DNA from: Paracoccus salipaludis
GTDB lineage: Bacteria; Pseudomonadota; Alphaproteobacteria; Rhodobacterales; Rhodobacteraceae
Length of the DNA: 64,000 nucleotides
Reading direction: 5' to 3'
Assembly: GCF_002287065.1 (NCBI RefSeq)
Contig: NZ_NSJZ01000009.1
Coordinates: 46,614-110,613 of the forward strand
Numbering within the stretch: position 1 is the first letter of the stretch; each line of letters begins with the position of its first letter. A program made the translations under genes and the position numbers. Under the pieces are notes generated by a model. It was not told the origin of the DNA. It searched no databases and saw nothing but the letters and a program-made list of their open reading frames with translations. This document shows, one piece after another, positions 20,930 through 29,176 of the stretch.

Positions 20930-21465
20930 TGAAACGCCTTGCCCTTGCCGCGCTTCTGGCCCTGTCGCTGGCTGGCTGCCGCGAGGAGACCGTGGCCTCG
21001 GCCCCGCCGGTGGCGCTGACGGCGGACGCGGTCGGCCGTTATTGCGGCATGAACCTGTCCGAGCACGAGGGTCCCAAGGGGCAGGTGATCCTGGCCGAGG
21101 GGCACGATCCCTTCTGGTTCTCCTCGGCACGCGACACGCTGGCCTTCACCATGATGCCGGACGAACCCAAGGATTACGCCGCCGTCTATGTCTCGGACAT
21201 GGGCCGCGCGGCAAGCTGGGCCGATCCGGGCGCCGACAACTGGGTCGAGGCGCGGCAGGCCTTCTATGTCGAGGGCTCGGAGGCGCGGGGCGGCATGGGC
21301 GGGTCCGAGATCGTGCCGTTCTCAACCCGCGAGGCCGCGGAAACCTTCACCGCCCGGCACGGCGGCGCGGTCGCGGCCTATGCCGAACTGACGCCCGAGC
21401 AGGTACTGGGCGGGGGCGACGAGGCCGCCCATGAGCCCGAGGAGCAGGCCCATGCCGCGCATTGA
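20929..21465 (+). CDS. nosL: NosL, copper-chaperone lipoprotein
   Basis: Outer-face lipoprotein that delivers Cu+ to the NosZ assembly machinery. The lipobox LSLAGC places the lipidated Cys near residue 17, and the NosL CGM metal motif follows at RYCGMNL. 178 residues, ending in a short Glu/His-rich tail (EPEEQAHAAH) that could also bind metal. It overlaps the first codons of nosX. Confidence 0.93.
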   Translation: MKRLALAALLALSLAGCREETVASAPPVALTADAVGRYCGMNLSEHEGPKGQVILAEGHDPFWFSSARDTLAFTMMPDEPKDYAAVYVSDMGRAASWADPGADNWVEARQAFYVEGSEARGGMGGSEIVPFSTREAAETFTARHGGAVAAYAELTPEQVLGGGDEAAHEPEEQAHAAH

Positions 21466-22381
21466 CCGCCGCCGCTTCATCACCATCGCCGCTGCCATGG
21501 GTGTGGCCGTGGCGGGCGGCCCTGCCCTCGCCGCACCCCGCCCCGTCACATGGCGCGGCCAGGCGATGGGGGCCGAGGCCACGCTGATCCTGAACCACCC
21601 CGATCCCGCGCGGGCCGCCGACATCCTGCGCCGGGTGGAATCCGAGCTGCGGCGGCTGGAGGGCATCTTCACGCTTTACCGCGCGGATTCCGAACTGTCC
21701 CATCTGAACCGGACAGGCGCGCTTGCGGCCCCTTCGCCCGAGATGGTCGCGGCGCTGCGGCTTGCGCAGGCGGCGCATGAGGCGACCGGGGGCCGCTTCG
21801 ACCCCACCGTGCAGCCGTTATGGCGCGCCTATGCGGCGGGTGCCGATGCCGAGGCCCTTGCGCGGGCGCGCGGCCTGATCGGCTTCAAGCGCGTGACGGT
21901 GGGCGAGGACCTTGTCGTCCTGCCTTGGGGAATGCAGCTGACCTTGAACGGCATCGCGCAGGGCCATATCTCGGACCGCATCGCCGCGCTGCTGCGGGCG
22001 GAAGGCGCGGTGAACACGCTGGTGAACATGGGCGAGATCAGCGCCATCGGTGGGCGCAGCGCCGGCGTCCCCTGGCGCGTCGGCCTGTCGGGTGGCGGAG
22101 AGGTCGAGCTTGCGGACCGCGCCCTCGCCGTGACCGAGCCTTCGGGCTTCACCTTCGACGCAGAGGGCCGGCTGCCGCACCTGATCGACCCGTCCTCGGG
22201 CGCGCCGCGCGCAGAATGGCGGCGGGTCGCCGTGACCGCGCCGCAAGCCGGGCTGGCCGACGCGCTGTCCACGGGACTCGCACTGGCCCCGGCGCCCGCA
22301 ATCCGCGATGTCGTGGCCGCCCTGCCCGGCATCCAGGTCCGCGCGCTGGACGCGCAGGGCCGCGAAAACCTGTTCGGCTGA
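21452..22381 (+). CDS. nosX: NosX, ApbE-type FMN transferase
   Basis: Periplasmic flavin transferase of the ApbE family that attaches FMN to the Thr of NosR. 309 residues: a twin-arginine-type signal (DRRRFITIAAA), then the ApbE segments AMGAEATL, FTLYRADSELSHLN, GRFDPTVQPLW and LVNMGEISAIG. The ATG at 21452 is chosen because GAGGAG sits 8 bp upstream; an in-frame ATG at 21431 lacks a comparable site. The start lies inside the nosL end. Confidence 0.93.
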   Translation: MPRIDRRRFITIAAAMGVAVAGGPALAAPRPVTWRGQAMGAEATLILNHPDPARAADILRRVESELRRLEGIFTLYRADSELSHLNRTGALAAPSPEMVAALRLAQAAHEATGGRFDPTVQPLWRAYAAGADAEALARARGLIGFKRVTVGEDLVVLPWGMQLTLNGIAQGHISDRIAALLRAEGAVNTLVNMGEISAIGGRSAGVPWRVGLSGGGEVELADRALAVTEPSGFTFDAEGRLPHLIDPSSGAPRAEWRRVAVTAPQAGLADALSTGLALAPAPAIRDVVAALPGIQVRALDAQGRENLFG

Positions 22382-22407
22382 GGCCGGCCGTGCCGGGTGA
22401 AATCCGC

Positions 22408-23664
22408 ATGGCCCGCTGGACGCCCGCCTGGTTCGCGGCGGGCCTGGGGATGCTGTTCCTGGCCCTGATCCTGATGGCCATGGGCCACGGTGTGCCCCGT
22501 GCCGCCTGGGAGGCGGGCGAAAGCCGGGCCATCCTGCACCTTCTGGCCGTGGGTTGGATCGGGACGCTGATGATCGGCGCCTCGCTGCAGTTCGTGCCGG
22601 TGCTGACCGCCGTGCCGGTGACGCTGGCATGGCTGTCGCCCGTGGCGCTTGGGTTCTGGAGCGGCGGAGCCCTGTCGCTGGCGCTGGGCTTCTGGCACGC
22701 CTGGCCGGGCGCGTTCACGCTGGCGGCCGTGCTGCTGGCCATGGCGGCGGCGATGGCGCTGGCGATGCTGGCGCCCTGCGTGGCCAGGGCGCTCGCCCGC
22801 GTGCCGATGGCCCTCCTGCTGGCGCTGTCGCTGGCTGGCATGGCCGCCACCGTGGCGCTTGGCGTGGCCTTCGCCCTGGGACGCGCAGGCCTCGTCCCGC
22901 TGGCGCCCGGTCCCTCGCTGCGGCTGCTGCACGGCTTCCTCGGGCTGGGACTGTGGTTCACGCTGGGTGCGATGGCCGTCTCCTTCCAGTTCCTCGCCAT
23001 GTTCGGCCTTGCCCCCCAGCCGCCGCGCCGAAGCCTGGGCGCGCTGACGGCGCTTGCGGCTGCCGCGACGCTGGCCGCGCTTGCCTTGCCTGCGGCTGGT
23101 CCCCGGCCCATGCTGGTGGCTTCTCTCGCGGCGGTGGCGCTGTATCTCGGAACGGGCGCGCGCATGAACAGGCAGCGCAAGCTGAAGAAGCCCGACATCT
23201 CGCTGCGCGGCGGGCTGTGGGCCGCGGCCACCCTCGGACCTGCGGCGATGGTGCTGGTCGCGGCTGCGCTTGCCGGATCGCAGGCGCTGACGCTGGCCGG
23301 CGGCGCGCTGCTGCTGCTGGGCTGGCTGTCGGGGCTGACGCTGGCCTTCATCCCGAAGATCATCGGTTTCCTGACCTGGATCGAGGTCTTCGGCCCCCGG
23401 ATGGGCCGCGCCCCCGTCCCGCCCACGGCCGCCCTGACCGACGCCCGCCGCATCGCCTCGGGCCTTGCCCTCTGGGCACTGGGCGCGGCCGTCCTTGCCG
23501 CCGCGCTGGCCTTTGGCCTTGCACGGCCCGCCCAAGGTGCCGCGCTTCTTCTGCTGGCTGGCGCAGGCATCATCGCGCATGAGACCTGGGCTGTCCGGCG
23601 GCTGGCCCACCTGCCGCCCGACCCCTTGTCCGCGCCACCCCGCATCCTTCAGATCACCCTGTGA
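22408..23664 (+). CDS. Polytopic membrane protein, NnrS/heme-copper-like, function unknown
   Basis: I do not recognise a named family with certainty. The 418-residue protein is almost entirely hydrophobic, with 11-12 predicted membrane helices. Two helices carry conserved-looking histidines: HLLAVGWIGTLMIGASLQFVPVL (about residue 48) and LLHGFLGLGLWFTLGAMAVSFQF (about 180); these resemble the heme-binding helices of heme-copper oxidase subunit I and NnrS-type proteins. A cytoplasmic loop has RKLKKPD, and FIPKIIGFLTWIEVFGPRMGR is a likely signature. It begins 26 bp after nosX on the same strand and is followed by the DUF2249 gene, so it belongs to the denitrification operon. A GTG at 22390 is an alternative start. 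Confidence 0.75.
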   Translation: MARWTPAWFAAGLGMLFLALILMAMGHGVPRAAWEAGESRAILHLLAVGWIGTLMIGASLQFVPVLTAVPVTLAWLSPVALGFWSGGALSLALGFWHAWPGAFTLAAVLLAMAAAMALAMLAPCVARALARVPMALLLALSLAGMAATVALGVAFALGRAGLVPLAPGPSLRLLHGFLGLGLWFTLGAMAVSFQFLAMFGLAPQPPRRSLGALTALAAAATLAALALPAAGPRPMLVASLAAVALYLGTGARMNRQRKLKKPDISLRGGLWAAATLGPAAMVLVAAALAGSQALTLAGGALLLLGWLSGLTLAFIPKIIGFLTWIEVFGPRMGRAPVPPTAALTDARRIASGLALWALGAAVLAAALAFGLARPAQGAALLLLAGAGIIAHETWAVRRLAHLPPDPLSAPPRILQITL

Positions 23665-23682
23665 ACCCGACCGGAGGACCAG

Positions 23683-24186
23683 ATGAGCATGATCGTCACC
23701 CTGGACGTGCGCCCGATGCTCGCCAAGGGGCAAGAGCCCTTCGCGGCCATCATGCAGGCCGCCGACGCGCTCGGCCCCGACCAGACGCTGCGCCTGATCG
23801 CGCCCTTCCGGCCCGTGCCGCTGATCGGCGTCCTGCGCCAGCGCGGCTTTTCCTTTGCCGAGCACCCTCTGGGCGGCGACGTGTGGCAGGTCGATTTCAG
23901 TCCGCCCCCCGGTGCGCTGTCGGCGGGAAGCTCGCTCGAGGCCGCGGACTGGCCTGCCCCCCTGCAGCTTCTGGACCTGACGGGACTTGAGCCGCCCGAG
24001 CCGATGACGCGCATCCTTGCCGCCCTGGAAACCGCCCGGCCGGGCGAGGTGGTCTTTGCGCTTCTGGACCGCGAGCCGCTGTTCCTGCTGCCGCAACTCA
24101 GGGCGCGCGGGCACGCCTGGGTCGGCAACCACGCCGCCGACGCCAGCGGCTATCGGCTTCTGGTGCGCAGGGGGGCGGATGCCTGA
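23683..24186 (+). CDS. Tandem DUF2249 protein
   Basis: A 167-residue cytoplasmic protein made of two DUF2249 repeats: residues about 4-75 (LDVRPML...LRLIAPFRPVPLIGVLRQRGF) and about 90-165 (LDLTGLEPPEPM...LLDREPLFLLPQLRARGH). DUF2249 has a SirA/TusA-like fold and is frequent beside NO-related genes; its biochemical role is not established. CGGAGGA precedes the ATG. It overlaps the next gene by 8 bp. Confidence 0.85.
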   Translation: MSMIVTLDVRPMLAKGQEPFAAIMQAADALGPDQTLRLIAPFRPVPLIGVLRQRGFSFAEHPLGGDVWQVDFSPPPGALSAGSSLEAADWPAPLQLLDLTGLEPPEPMTRILAALETARPGEVVFALLDREPLFLLPQLRARGHAWVGNHAADASGYRLLVRRGADA

Positions 24187-24457
24187 CATCCTGCGCCGCG
24201 CGGTGGCCGAAGCACTGGAATCCGTCACCGACCCCGAAACGGGCCTCAGCCTGCCGGCGATGGGGCTGATCTACGACACGCGGATCAACGGAGCCGAGGT
24301 CGAGGTCACGATGACCACCACGACGCGCGGCTGCCCCATGACCGGGCTGCTGTCCATCGGCGTCGAGCACGCGGTGCTGTCGGTTCCCGGCGTCCGGGTC
24401 GCGCAGGTCAAGCTGACGTGGGACCCGCCCTGGGACGCATCGCGGATCCGTGCCTGA
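24179..24457 (+). CDS. MIP18/DUF59 family protein (iron-sulfur assembly-like)
   Basis: A 92-residue protein of the MIP18 (DUF59, PaaD/SufT-like) family: VAEALESVTDPETGLSLPAMGLIYD at the N-terminus and TTTTRGCPMTGLL with the conserved cysteine in the middle. Members help iron-sulfur cluster insertion into target proteins. Its start overlaps the DUF2249 gene, pointing to coupled expression; a role in repairing clusters damaged by NO is an inference from context. Confidence 0.87.
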   Translation: MPDILRRAVAEALESVTDPETGLSLPAMGLIYDTRINGAEVEVTMTTTTRGCPMTGLLSIGVEHAVLSVPGVRVAQVKLTWDPPWDASRIRA

Positions 24458-24546
24458 GCCCGCGACCCGGTGGCATGGTTACTTTCCCTTTCCGCTCAGG
24501 CTACAAGGGGCGCGTCAGTTCCCAGCGACGAGGCTGCGGCCACTCC

Positions 24547-25242
24547 ATGCCCGACGTCCAGACCAGTGACCTCGGCCCTTTCGAGGGGCTCAGCCCCGAG
24601 GAAGTCCGCACGATCCTGTCGGGCACCACCACCGTCCGCCTGGCGCAGGGCGATCCGTTGTTCCAGCAGGGCGACCCGGCCGACCGCTTCTTCCTGCTCA
24701 GGCAGGGCTGGCTGAAGGTCACGCAGGTGACGGCCGACGGGCAGAAGCTGATCGTCCGCATCGTCCACCCTGGCGAATTTTTCGGCTTCGCCCCCGCCCT
24801 GCAGCGCGACGAATATCCCGGCAGTTGCGAAGCCATCGTGGACAGCGTGGCGCTGGTCTGGCCGCGCAACCGCTGGAAGGCGGTTCTGGGCGCGGCGCCC
24901 TCGGTCACGCTGTCGATCGTGCAGGCGATCGGGCGCAAGCTGGACGAGGCCCATGTCCGTCTGCGCGAGATGACGACCGAGGAGGCCGCCCGCCGCGTGG
25001 CCAACCTGCTGCTGCGGCTGCGGTCCGAAGCGGGCGAGAACGCCATCGACGCCGAGGGCGGGATCGAGCTGCCCTATCCCCTGACCCGCCAGGACATTGC
25101 CGACATGAGCGGCAACACCCTGCACACCGTGTCCCGCATCATGGCCGCCTGGGAATCCCAGGGGGTGCTGGGACGCGGCCGGCGCAAGGTCGTGATCGCG
25201 GACCTGGATGCGCTGAAGCAGCTTGCGGGTTCCGACGGCTAG
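24547..25242 (+). CDS. Crp/Fnr-family regulator (NnrR/DNR-like)
   Basis: A 231-residue CRP-type activator: cyclic-nucleotide-like sensor domain (FQQGDPADRFFLLRQGWLKV, PGEFFGFAPAL), long dimer helix, and a winged helix with the recognition segment MSGNTLHTVSRIMAAWE. It lacks the N-terminal cysteine cluster of oxygen-sensing FNR, which fits the NO-responsive NnrR/DNR group. Its stop is directly followed by a perfect dyad of that group's box. Start chosen at ATG 24547 by family length; an in-frame ATG at 24475 would add 24 unlike residues. Confidence 0.85.
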   Translation: MPDVQTSDLGPFEGLSPEEVRTILSGTTTVRLAQGDPLFQQGDPADRFFLLRQGWLKVTQVTADGQKLIVRIVHPGEFFGFAPALQRDEYPGSCEAIVDSVALVWPRNRWKAVLGAAPSVTLSIVQAIGRKLDEAHVRLREMTTEEAARRVANLLLRLRSEAGENAIDAEGGIELPYPLTRQDIADMSGNTLHTVSRIMAAWESQGVLGRGRRKVVIADLDALKQLAGSDG

Positions 25243-25243
25243 T

Positions 25244-25284
25244 TTGCGGCAGCGCAATCAACGGCCTGCGCCGAAGTCTTATGG
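25244..25284 (+). promoter_or_regulatory. NnrR/DNR-type box and promoter of the pseudoazurin gene
   Basis: TTGCGGCAGCGCAA at 25244-25257 is a perfect TTGCG-N4-CGCAA dyad, the form known for NnrR/DNR sites in alphaproteobacteria. Its centre (25250.5) lies about 41 bp before a start expected near 25291, with TTATGG at 25279-25284 as candidate -10. That spacing is the class II activator geometry of the CRP/FNR family. It begins two bases after the regulator's stop codon and 85 bp before the pseudoazurin ATG. Confidence 0.72.
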
Positions 25285-25328
25285 TCCTTCGCAACGGGTG
25301 ATTCCCCCGTGTGAAGGAGACAAGACGA

Positions 25329-25763
25329 ATGAAACGCTCCATTCCCGTCGCGCTGGCGCTGGCCCTGTTCGCCGCTCCGGTCATGGCCGCCGACCACCGC
25401 GTCGAGATGCTGAACAAGGGCGAGGAGGGTCCGATGGTCTTCCAGCCCGCCTTCGTTCAGGCCGAGGTCGGCGACACCATCACCTTCGTGCCCACGGACA
25501 AGAGCCACGACGTTTCCTCGATCAAGGGCATGCTGCCCGAGGGCGTCGAGGAGTTCAAATCCAAGGTGAACGAGGAGTATGTCCTGACCGTGTCCGCGCC
25601 GGGCCTTTATGGCGTCCGCTGCACCCCCCACACGCCCATGGGGATGGTCGCGGTGATCCAGGCCGGTGGCGACGCCTCGAACTATGACGCGCTGGCCGAG
25701 GGCAAGCTGCCCAAGCGCGCGCGCGAGCGGCTGGACGCGCAACTGGCCAAGGTCACCCGCTGA
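25329..25763 (+). CDS. pazS: Pseudoazurin
   Basis: Periplasmic type 1 blue-copper electron carrier to nitrite and N2O reductases, 144 residues. Signal peptide [21 protein letters not shown]; mature protein has the copper ligands His in [12 protein letters not shown] and the Cys, His, Met set in [19 protein letters not shown] lies 8 bp before the ATG. Preceded by an NnrR-type box and followed by a hairpin, so it is probably a separate transcript. Confidence 0.95.
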   Translation: MKRSIPVALALALFAAPVMAADHRVEMLNKGEEGPMVFQPAFVQAEVGDTITFVPTDKSHDVSSIKGMLPEGVEEFKSKVNEEYVLTVSAPGLYGVRCTPHTPMGMVAVIQAGGDASNYDALAEGKLPKRARERLDAQLAKVTR

Positions 25764-25784
25764 GTCCTTGCGGCAGATCGCAGG

Positions 25785-25804
25785 AGCGGTCCTTCGGGGC
25801 CGCT
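25785..25804 (+). terminator. Hairpin after pseudoazurin gene
   Basis: AGCGGTCC-TTC-GGGGCCGCT forms an eight-pair stem (one G-T pair) 21 bp after the stop, followed by TTTC. A plausible but weak intrinsic terminator before nnrS. Confidence 0.45.
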
Positions 25805-25834
25805 TTCGCGTGTCCGCGCGGCAGACTGACCGAC

Positions 25835-27028
25835 ATGGCTGGAAAACGCACGCGCCCTGCGGGCGGCATCCTGCGTGGGCTGGCACGGACCGGACCGGTG
25901 CTGTTTTCCTACGGCTTCCGGCCCTTCTTCCTGGGCGCGGGGGTCTGGGCCACCGCGGCAATGGCACTCTGGGTCCGGGCGCTGGCGGGCGGGCCGCAGC
26001 CGGGCGGTGCCTATGGCGCGGCCAACTGGCACATGCACGAGATGCTGTTCGGCTTCGCCTCGGCGGCCTTGGCGGGGTTCCTGATGACGGCGGTGCCGAA
26101 CTGGACGGGGCGGATGCCGGTGTCCGGTCCGCCGCTGGCCGCGCTGGCGGCACTGTGGCTGGCCGGGCGGCTGATGCTGGCCTGTCCGCTGGACGCGCTG
26201 TGGCTTGCGGTTGCGATCGATGCCCTTTTCCTGCCGCTGATGGCCGGGGTGTTTCTGATCGAGATCGTCGCGGGCCGGAAATGGCGCGACCTCAAGATCG
26301 TCGGGCTCATGGCGCTGATCGCCCTTGCCAACATCGGATTTCATGCGGCGGTTCTGGGCGGAAGCGACCCGAGGCTTGCCGCGCGGGCGGCCGTGGCGGG
26401 CTTCGTGGTTCTGATCCTGATCGTGGGCGGGCGGGTCACCCCCAGCTTCACCCACAACTGGCTGGCGAAGAACGGACGCAGGGCGCGGCCCGCCCCGACG
26501 GACCAGCTTGATGCGCTGACGGTGGCGCTGTCCTCGGGGGCGCTGGCGCTGTGGGTGGCCTTGCCCCAGAGCACAGCGGTTGCCATGGCAGCCGCCCCAG
26601 CGGCGGCGCTGAACCTGCTGCGGCTGGCGCGCTGGAAGGGCTGGCACGTTTCCGAGCCGATGGTCCTGACGCTGCACGGGGGCTATCTGATGATCGCCCT
26701 CGGCTTCGCCGCCATCAGTGCCGCCGCTTTAGGCTGGATGAATCCCGCCGCCGCGCTGCACGTCCTTGCCATCGGCGCGATCGGGGGCGAGATGCTGGCC
26801 GTGATGACCCGCGCCACCCGCAGCCATACGGGCGCGGACACCGACGCCGACCCGCTCGCGACCCTCGGCTTCGTCGCCATCATGCTGGCGGCCGTGGCCC
26901 GAGCAGCGGCGGATTTCGTGGCGTACGATGCCCTTATCAAGGCGGCCGGGCTGTGCTGGATCGTGGCCTTCGGGCTGTTCACCCTCGGCCACGCGCGCCT
27001 GCTGGTTGCCACGCGCCGCCTGCGCTAG
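25835..27028 (+). CDS. nnrS: NnrS family heme-copper membrane protein
   Basis: A 397-residue membrane protein of the NnrS family, which binds heme and copper and protects cells against NO-derived iron complexes during denitrification. About 12 helices; the diagnostic start reads VLFSYGFRPFFLGAG, followed by NWHMHEMLFGFASAALAGF and TAVPNWTGRMP. Its stop overlaps the convergent pqqE stop by 4 bp. It closes the denitrification block of this strand. Confidence 0.93.
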   Translation: MAGKRTRPAGGILRGLARTGPVLFSYGFRPFFLGAGVWATAAMALWVRALAGGPQPGGAYGAANWHMHEMLFGFASAALAGFLMTAVPNWTGRMPVSGPPLAALAALWLAGRLMLACPLDALWLAVAIDALFLPLMAGVFLIEIVAGRKWRDLKIVGLMALIALANIGFHAAVLGGSDPRLAARAAVAGFVVLILIVGGRVTPSFTHNWLAKNGRRARPAPTDQLDALTVALSSGALALWVALPQSTAVAMAAAPAAALNLLRLARWKGWHVSEPMVLTLHGGYLMIALGFAAISAAALGWMNPAAALHVLAIGAIGGEMLAVMTRATRSHTGADTDADPLATLGFVAIMLAAVARAAADFVAYDALIKAAGLCWIVAFGLFTLGHARLLVATRRLR

Positions 27029-28155
27029 TGCGGCATCCGGCGGTATTCGAAGGGCGGCGGGGCCACGCCGGTTTCGGCCGCGATCAGCGCGTCCAGCGCC
27101 GCGCGATGGGGCGAGCGGCGGCAGACGGGATCGGTCGCCCGCGCGTCCCCCGCAAGTGCCATCGCCTGGCAGCGGCAGCCGCCATGATCGATGTCGCGCC
27201 GGTCGCAGGCCCGGCACAGTTCGGGCATCCAGTCGGTGCCGCGAAAGGCGTTGAAGGCCGGGCCGTCGTTCCAGATCTCGGCCAGCGGGGTCGTCAGGAC
27301 GTTCTGGAACTGAAGCCCCGGGATGATCTCGGCCGCGTGGCAGGGCAGCACCTTGCCGTCGGGGGCGATGTTCAGCCCGGTCGAGCCCCAGCCGTTCATG
27401 CAGGCCTTGGGGAAATCCGCAAAGTAGTCCGGTGGCACGAAGTCGATGGAAAGCCTGCCCGCATAGTCCACCCGCGCCTGCGCCACGATGCGCTTGGCGT
27501 CCTCGACCTGCTCGCGCGTGGGCTGCAGGGCGGCGCGGTTCCGCAGCGCCCAGCCCTGGAACTGGACGCAGGCGATCTCGATCCGTCGCGCGCCAAGCCG
27601 GTGCGCCAGTGCGATGGTCTGGGCCAGGTCGCCAAGGTTGTGGCGGTGCATCACCGCGTTGATCGTCAGGGGAAAGCCGATGCGGGCGATCTCGGCCGCG
27701 ACCATCATCTTGCGGTCGAAGCCGCCCTTGTAGCCGCCGACATGATCCGCGATCCCGGCGTTCACCCCCTGCAGCGACAGTTGCACATGGTCCAGCCCGG
27801 CGGCGTCCAACTCCTCCAGCCGCCTGCCCGTCAGCCCGATCCCCGAGGTGATGAGGTTCGTGTAAAGCCCCGCCTCGCGCGCCGCCGTCACGATCTGCAC
27901 AAGGTCGGGCCGCGAGGCAGGCTCTCCACCCGAAAGATGCAGTTGAAGGACGCCGAGGCCCGCCGCCTGCCGGAAGACCCCGGCCCATTGCTCGGCGGTC
28001 AGTTCACGCTCGCGCCCGGTCAGTTCCAGCGGGTTCGAGCAATAAGGGCAGGCCAGGGGGCAGCGGTGCGTCAGTTCCGCCAGCATGGCCAGCGGAGCCT
28101 CGGGCGGGGGCCGGACCTGGCGTGCAGAAACAGGAGCGGGATGCACTGCGGTCAT
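27025..28155 (-). CDS. pqqE: PqqE, radical SAM enzyme of PQQ biosynthesis
   Basis: Forms the first carbon-carbon cross-link between Glu and Tyr of the PqqA peptide. 376 residues: radical SAM motif CPLACPYC (CxxxCxxC) near residue 32, LHLSGGEPASRPD, and a C-terminal SPASM domain with cysteines in CMNGWGSTGL, GKVLPCHAA and CRACDRRD...GGCRC. It overlaps pqqD by 4 bp; PqqD presents the peptide to it. Confidence 0.96.
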   Translation of the reverse strand: MTAVHPAPVSARQVRPPPEAPLAMLAELTHRCPLACPYCSNPLELTGRERELTAEQWAGVFRQAAGLGVLQLHLSGGEPASRPDLVQIVTAAREAGLYTNLITSGIGLTGRRLEELDAAGLDHVQLSLQGVNAGIADHVGGYKGGFDRKMMVAAEIARIGFPLTINAVMHRHNLGDLAQTIALAHRLGARRIEIACVQFQGWALRNRAALQPTREQVEDAKRIVAQARVDYAGRLSIDFVPPDYFADFPKACMNGWGSTGLNIAPDGKVLPCHAAEIIPGLQFQNVLTTPLAEIWNDGPAFNAFRGTDWMPELCRACDRRDIDHGGCRCQAMALAGDARATDPVCRRSPHRAALDALIAAETGVAPPPFEYRRMPH

Positions 28156-28424
28156 GCGACCTCCACCAGCCGCCGCGCGGCCATGTCGTCCAGGAACTCG
28201 ATCACGTCGGACTGGATCATCTCGACCGGCGCGGCATAGCGTTCCGCAAGGGCTTCGCTGATCGCGGCGATGTCGCGGCGTCCGTCCACCTCGGCCAGCA
28301 CCGCCTGTCCCACGGGGTCCAGCATCAGCGCGGTTTCCGGCCCCAGCAGGACCGGCACGCCCCGCACGCGATCCTGGTGCAACCGCACCCCTCGCGGCAG
28401 GAAGGGGCGGTCCGCGGGTGTCAT
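28152..28424 (-). CDS. pqqD: PqqD, peptide chaperone
   Basis: A 90-residue RiPP-recognition protein that binds PqqA and hands it to PqqE. Family features: FLPRGVRLHQDRVRG at the N-terminus, VLLGPETALMLDPVGQAVL in the wing, and a helical end. Overlaps pqqC and pqqE by 4 bp each. Confidence 0.94.
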   Translation of the reverse strand: MTPADRPFLPRGVRLHQDRVRGVPVLLGPETALMLDPVGQAVLAEVDGRRDIAAISEALAERYAAPVEMIQSDVIEFLDDMAARRLVEVA

Positions 28425-29176
28425 CCCCTACCCTCCAGCAGCCCCTCGCCGGGGCGCCAGCCGCCCGGCGGGATGCGGCCCGGCGCGATATAGGCCGAGT
28501 GCAGCGCGTCGAGTTGCGCCCACAGCACGTCGGTCTTGAAGGTCAGCGCGGCGGCGGCCATGTCCTGCTGCTCGTCCGTCCGGGCGTTCTCAAGCACCCA
28601 GGCAAGCCCGAAGGCAACGTCCTTGGGGGCCTCGGTCAGCCGGTGCTGGAAATAGCTGATCGTCTGGGGATTGGCGAAATCGTAATGCGCCAGCAGCCCC
28701 GCGATGCGCTGTTCGTGGATCGCGGGCGCGAACAGTTCCGTCAGCGAGGAGGCCACCGCCGCCAGCAGCGGCTGTTCGCGCACATAGCGGACATAGGCGT
28801 CCACCGCGAAGCGCGTGGCGGGCAGGACGCCGCGGGTCGAGGCCACATAGTCGGGGTCGAGCCCGACGCCCTCGGCCAGCCGCAGCCAACGCCAGATGCC
28901 GCCGGGCTGGTCGGCGGTGCCGTCGTGATCCTCGATCCGCGACCGCCAGGCGCGGCGCAGCCGGGGGTCCTCGACCCGGCTCATGAAGGCTGCGTCCTTC
29001 ATGGGGATGCGGGACTGGTAGTAGTAGCGGTTGATGACCCAAGCGCGCACCTGGTCGATGGTGCAACCACCCCCGTGCAGCAGCGCGTGAAAGGGATGCT
29101 TGTCGTGGTAACGCTCGGCGCCGATGCGGCGCAGGCGGGCTTCGAAGGCGGAACGGTCCGGTGTGGCGTCGTTCAA
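28421..29176 (-). CDS. pqqC: PqqC, pyrroloquinoline-quinone synthase
   Basis: Cofactor-less oxidase that closes the ring and performs the last oxidation to PQQ. 251 residues, heme-oxygenase-like helical fold; RYHDKHPFHALLHGG, WVINRYYYQSRIPMKDA and RIEDHDGT are characteristic. Coupled by ATGA-type overlaps to pqqB and pqqD. Confidence 0.95.
   Translation of the reverse strand: MNDATPDRSAFEARLRRIGAERYHDKHPFHALLHGGGCTIDQVRAWVINRYYYQSRIPMKDAAFMSRVEDPRLRRAWRSRIEDHDGTADQPGGIWRWLRLAEGVGLDPDYVASTRGVLPATRFAVDAYVRYVREQPLLAAVASSLTELFAPAIHEQRIAGLLAHYDFANPQTISYFQHRLTEAPKDVAFGLAWVLENARTDEQQDMAAAALTFKTDVLWAQLDALHSAYIAPGRIPPGGWRPGEGLLEGRG

Noticed and set aside
21829..24228. Minus-strand frame of about 800 codons under nosX and the membrane protein
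   Set aside because: Mirror frame rich in Gln, Arg and Gly with no domain; the plus-strand genes explain the region.
25767..25782. Second possible NnrR-type site (TTGCGGCAGATCGCA) before nnrS
   Set aside because: Half-sites are one or two bases out of the required TTG-N8-CAA register and the CAA half is missing.
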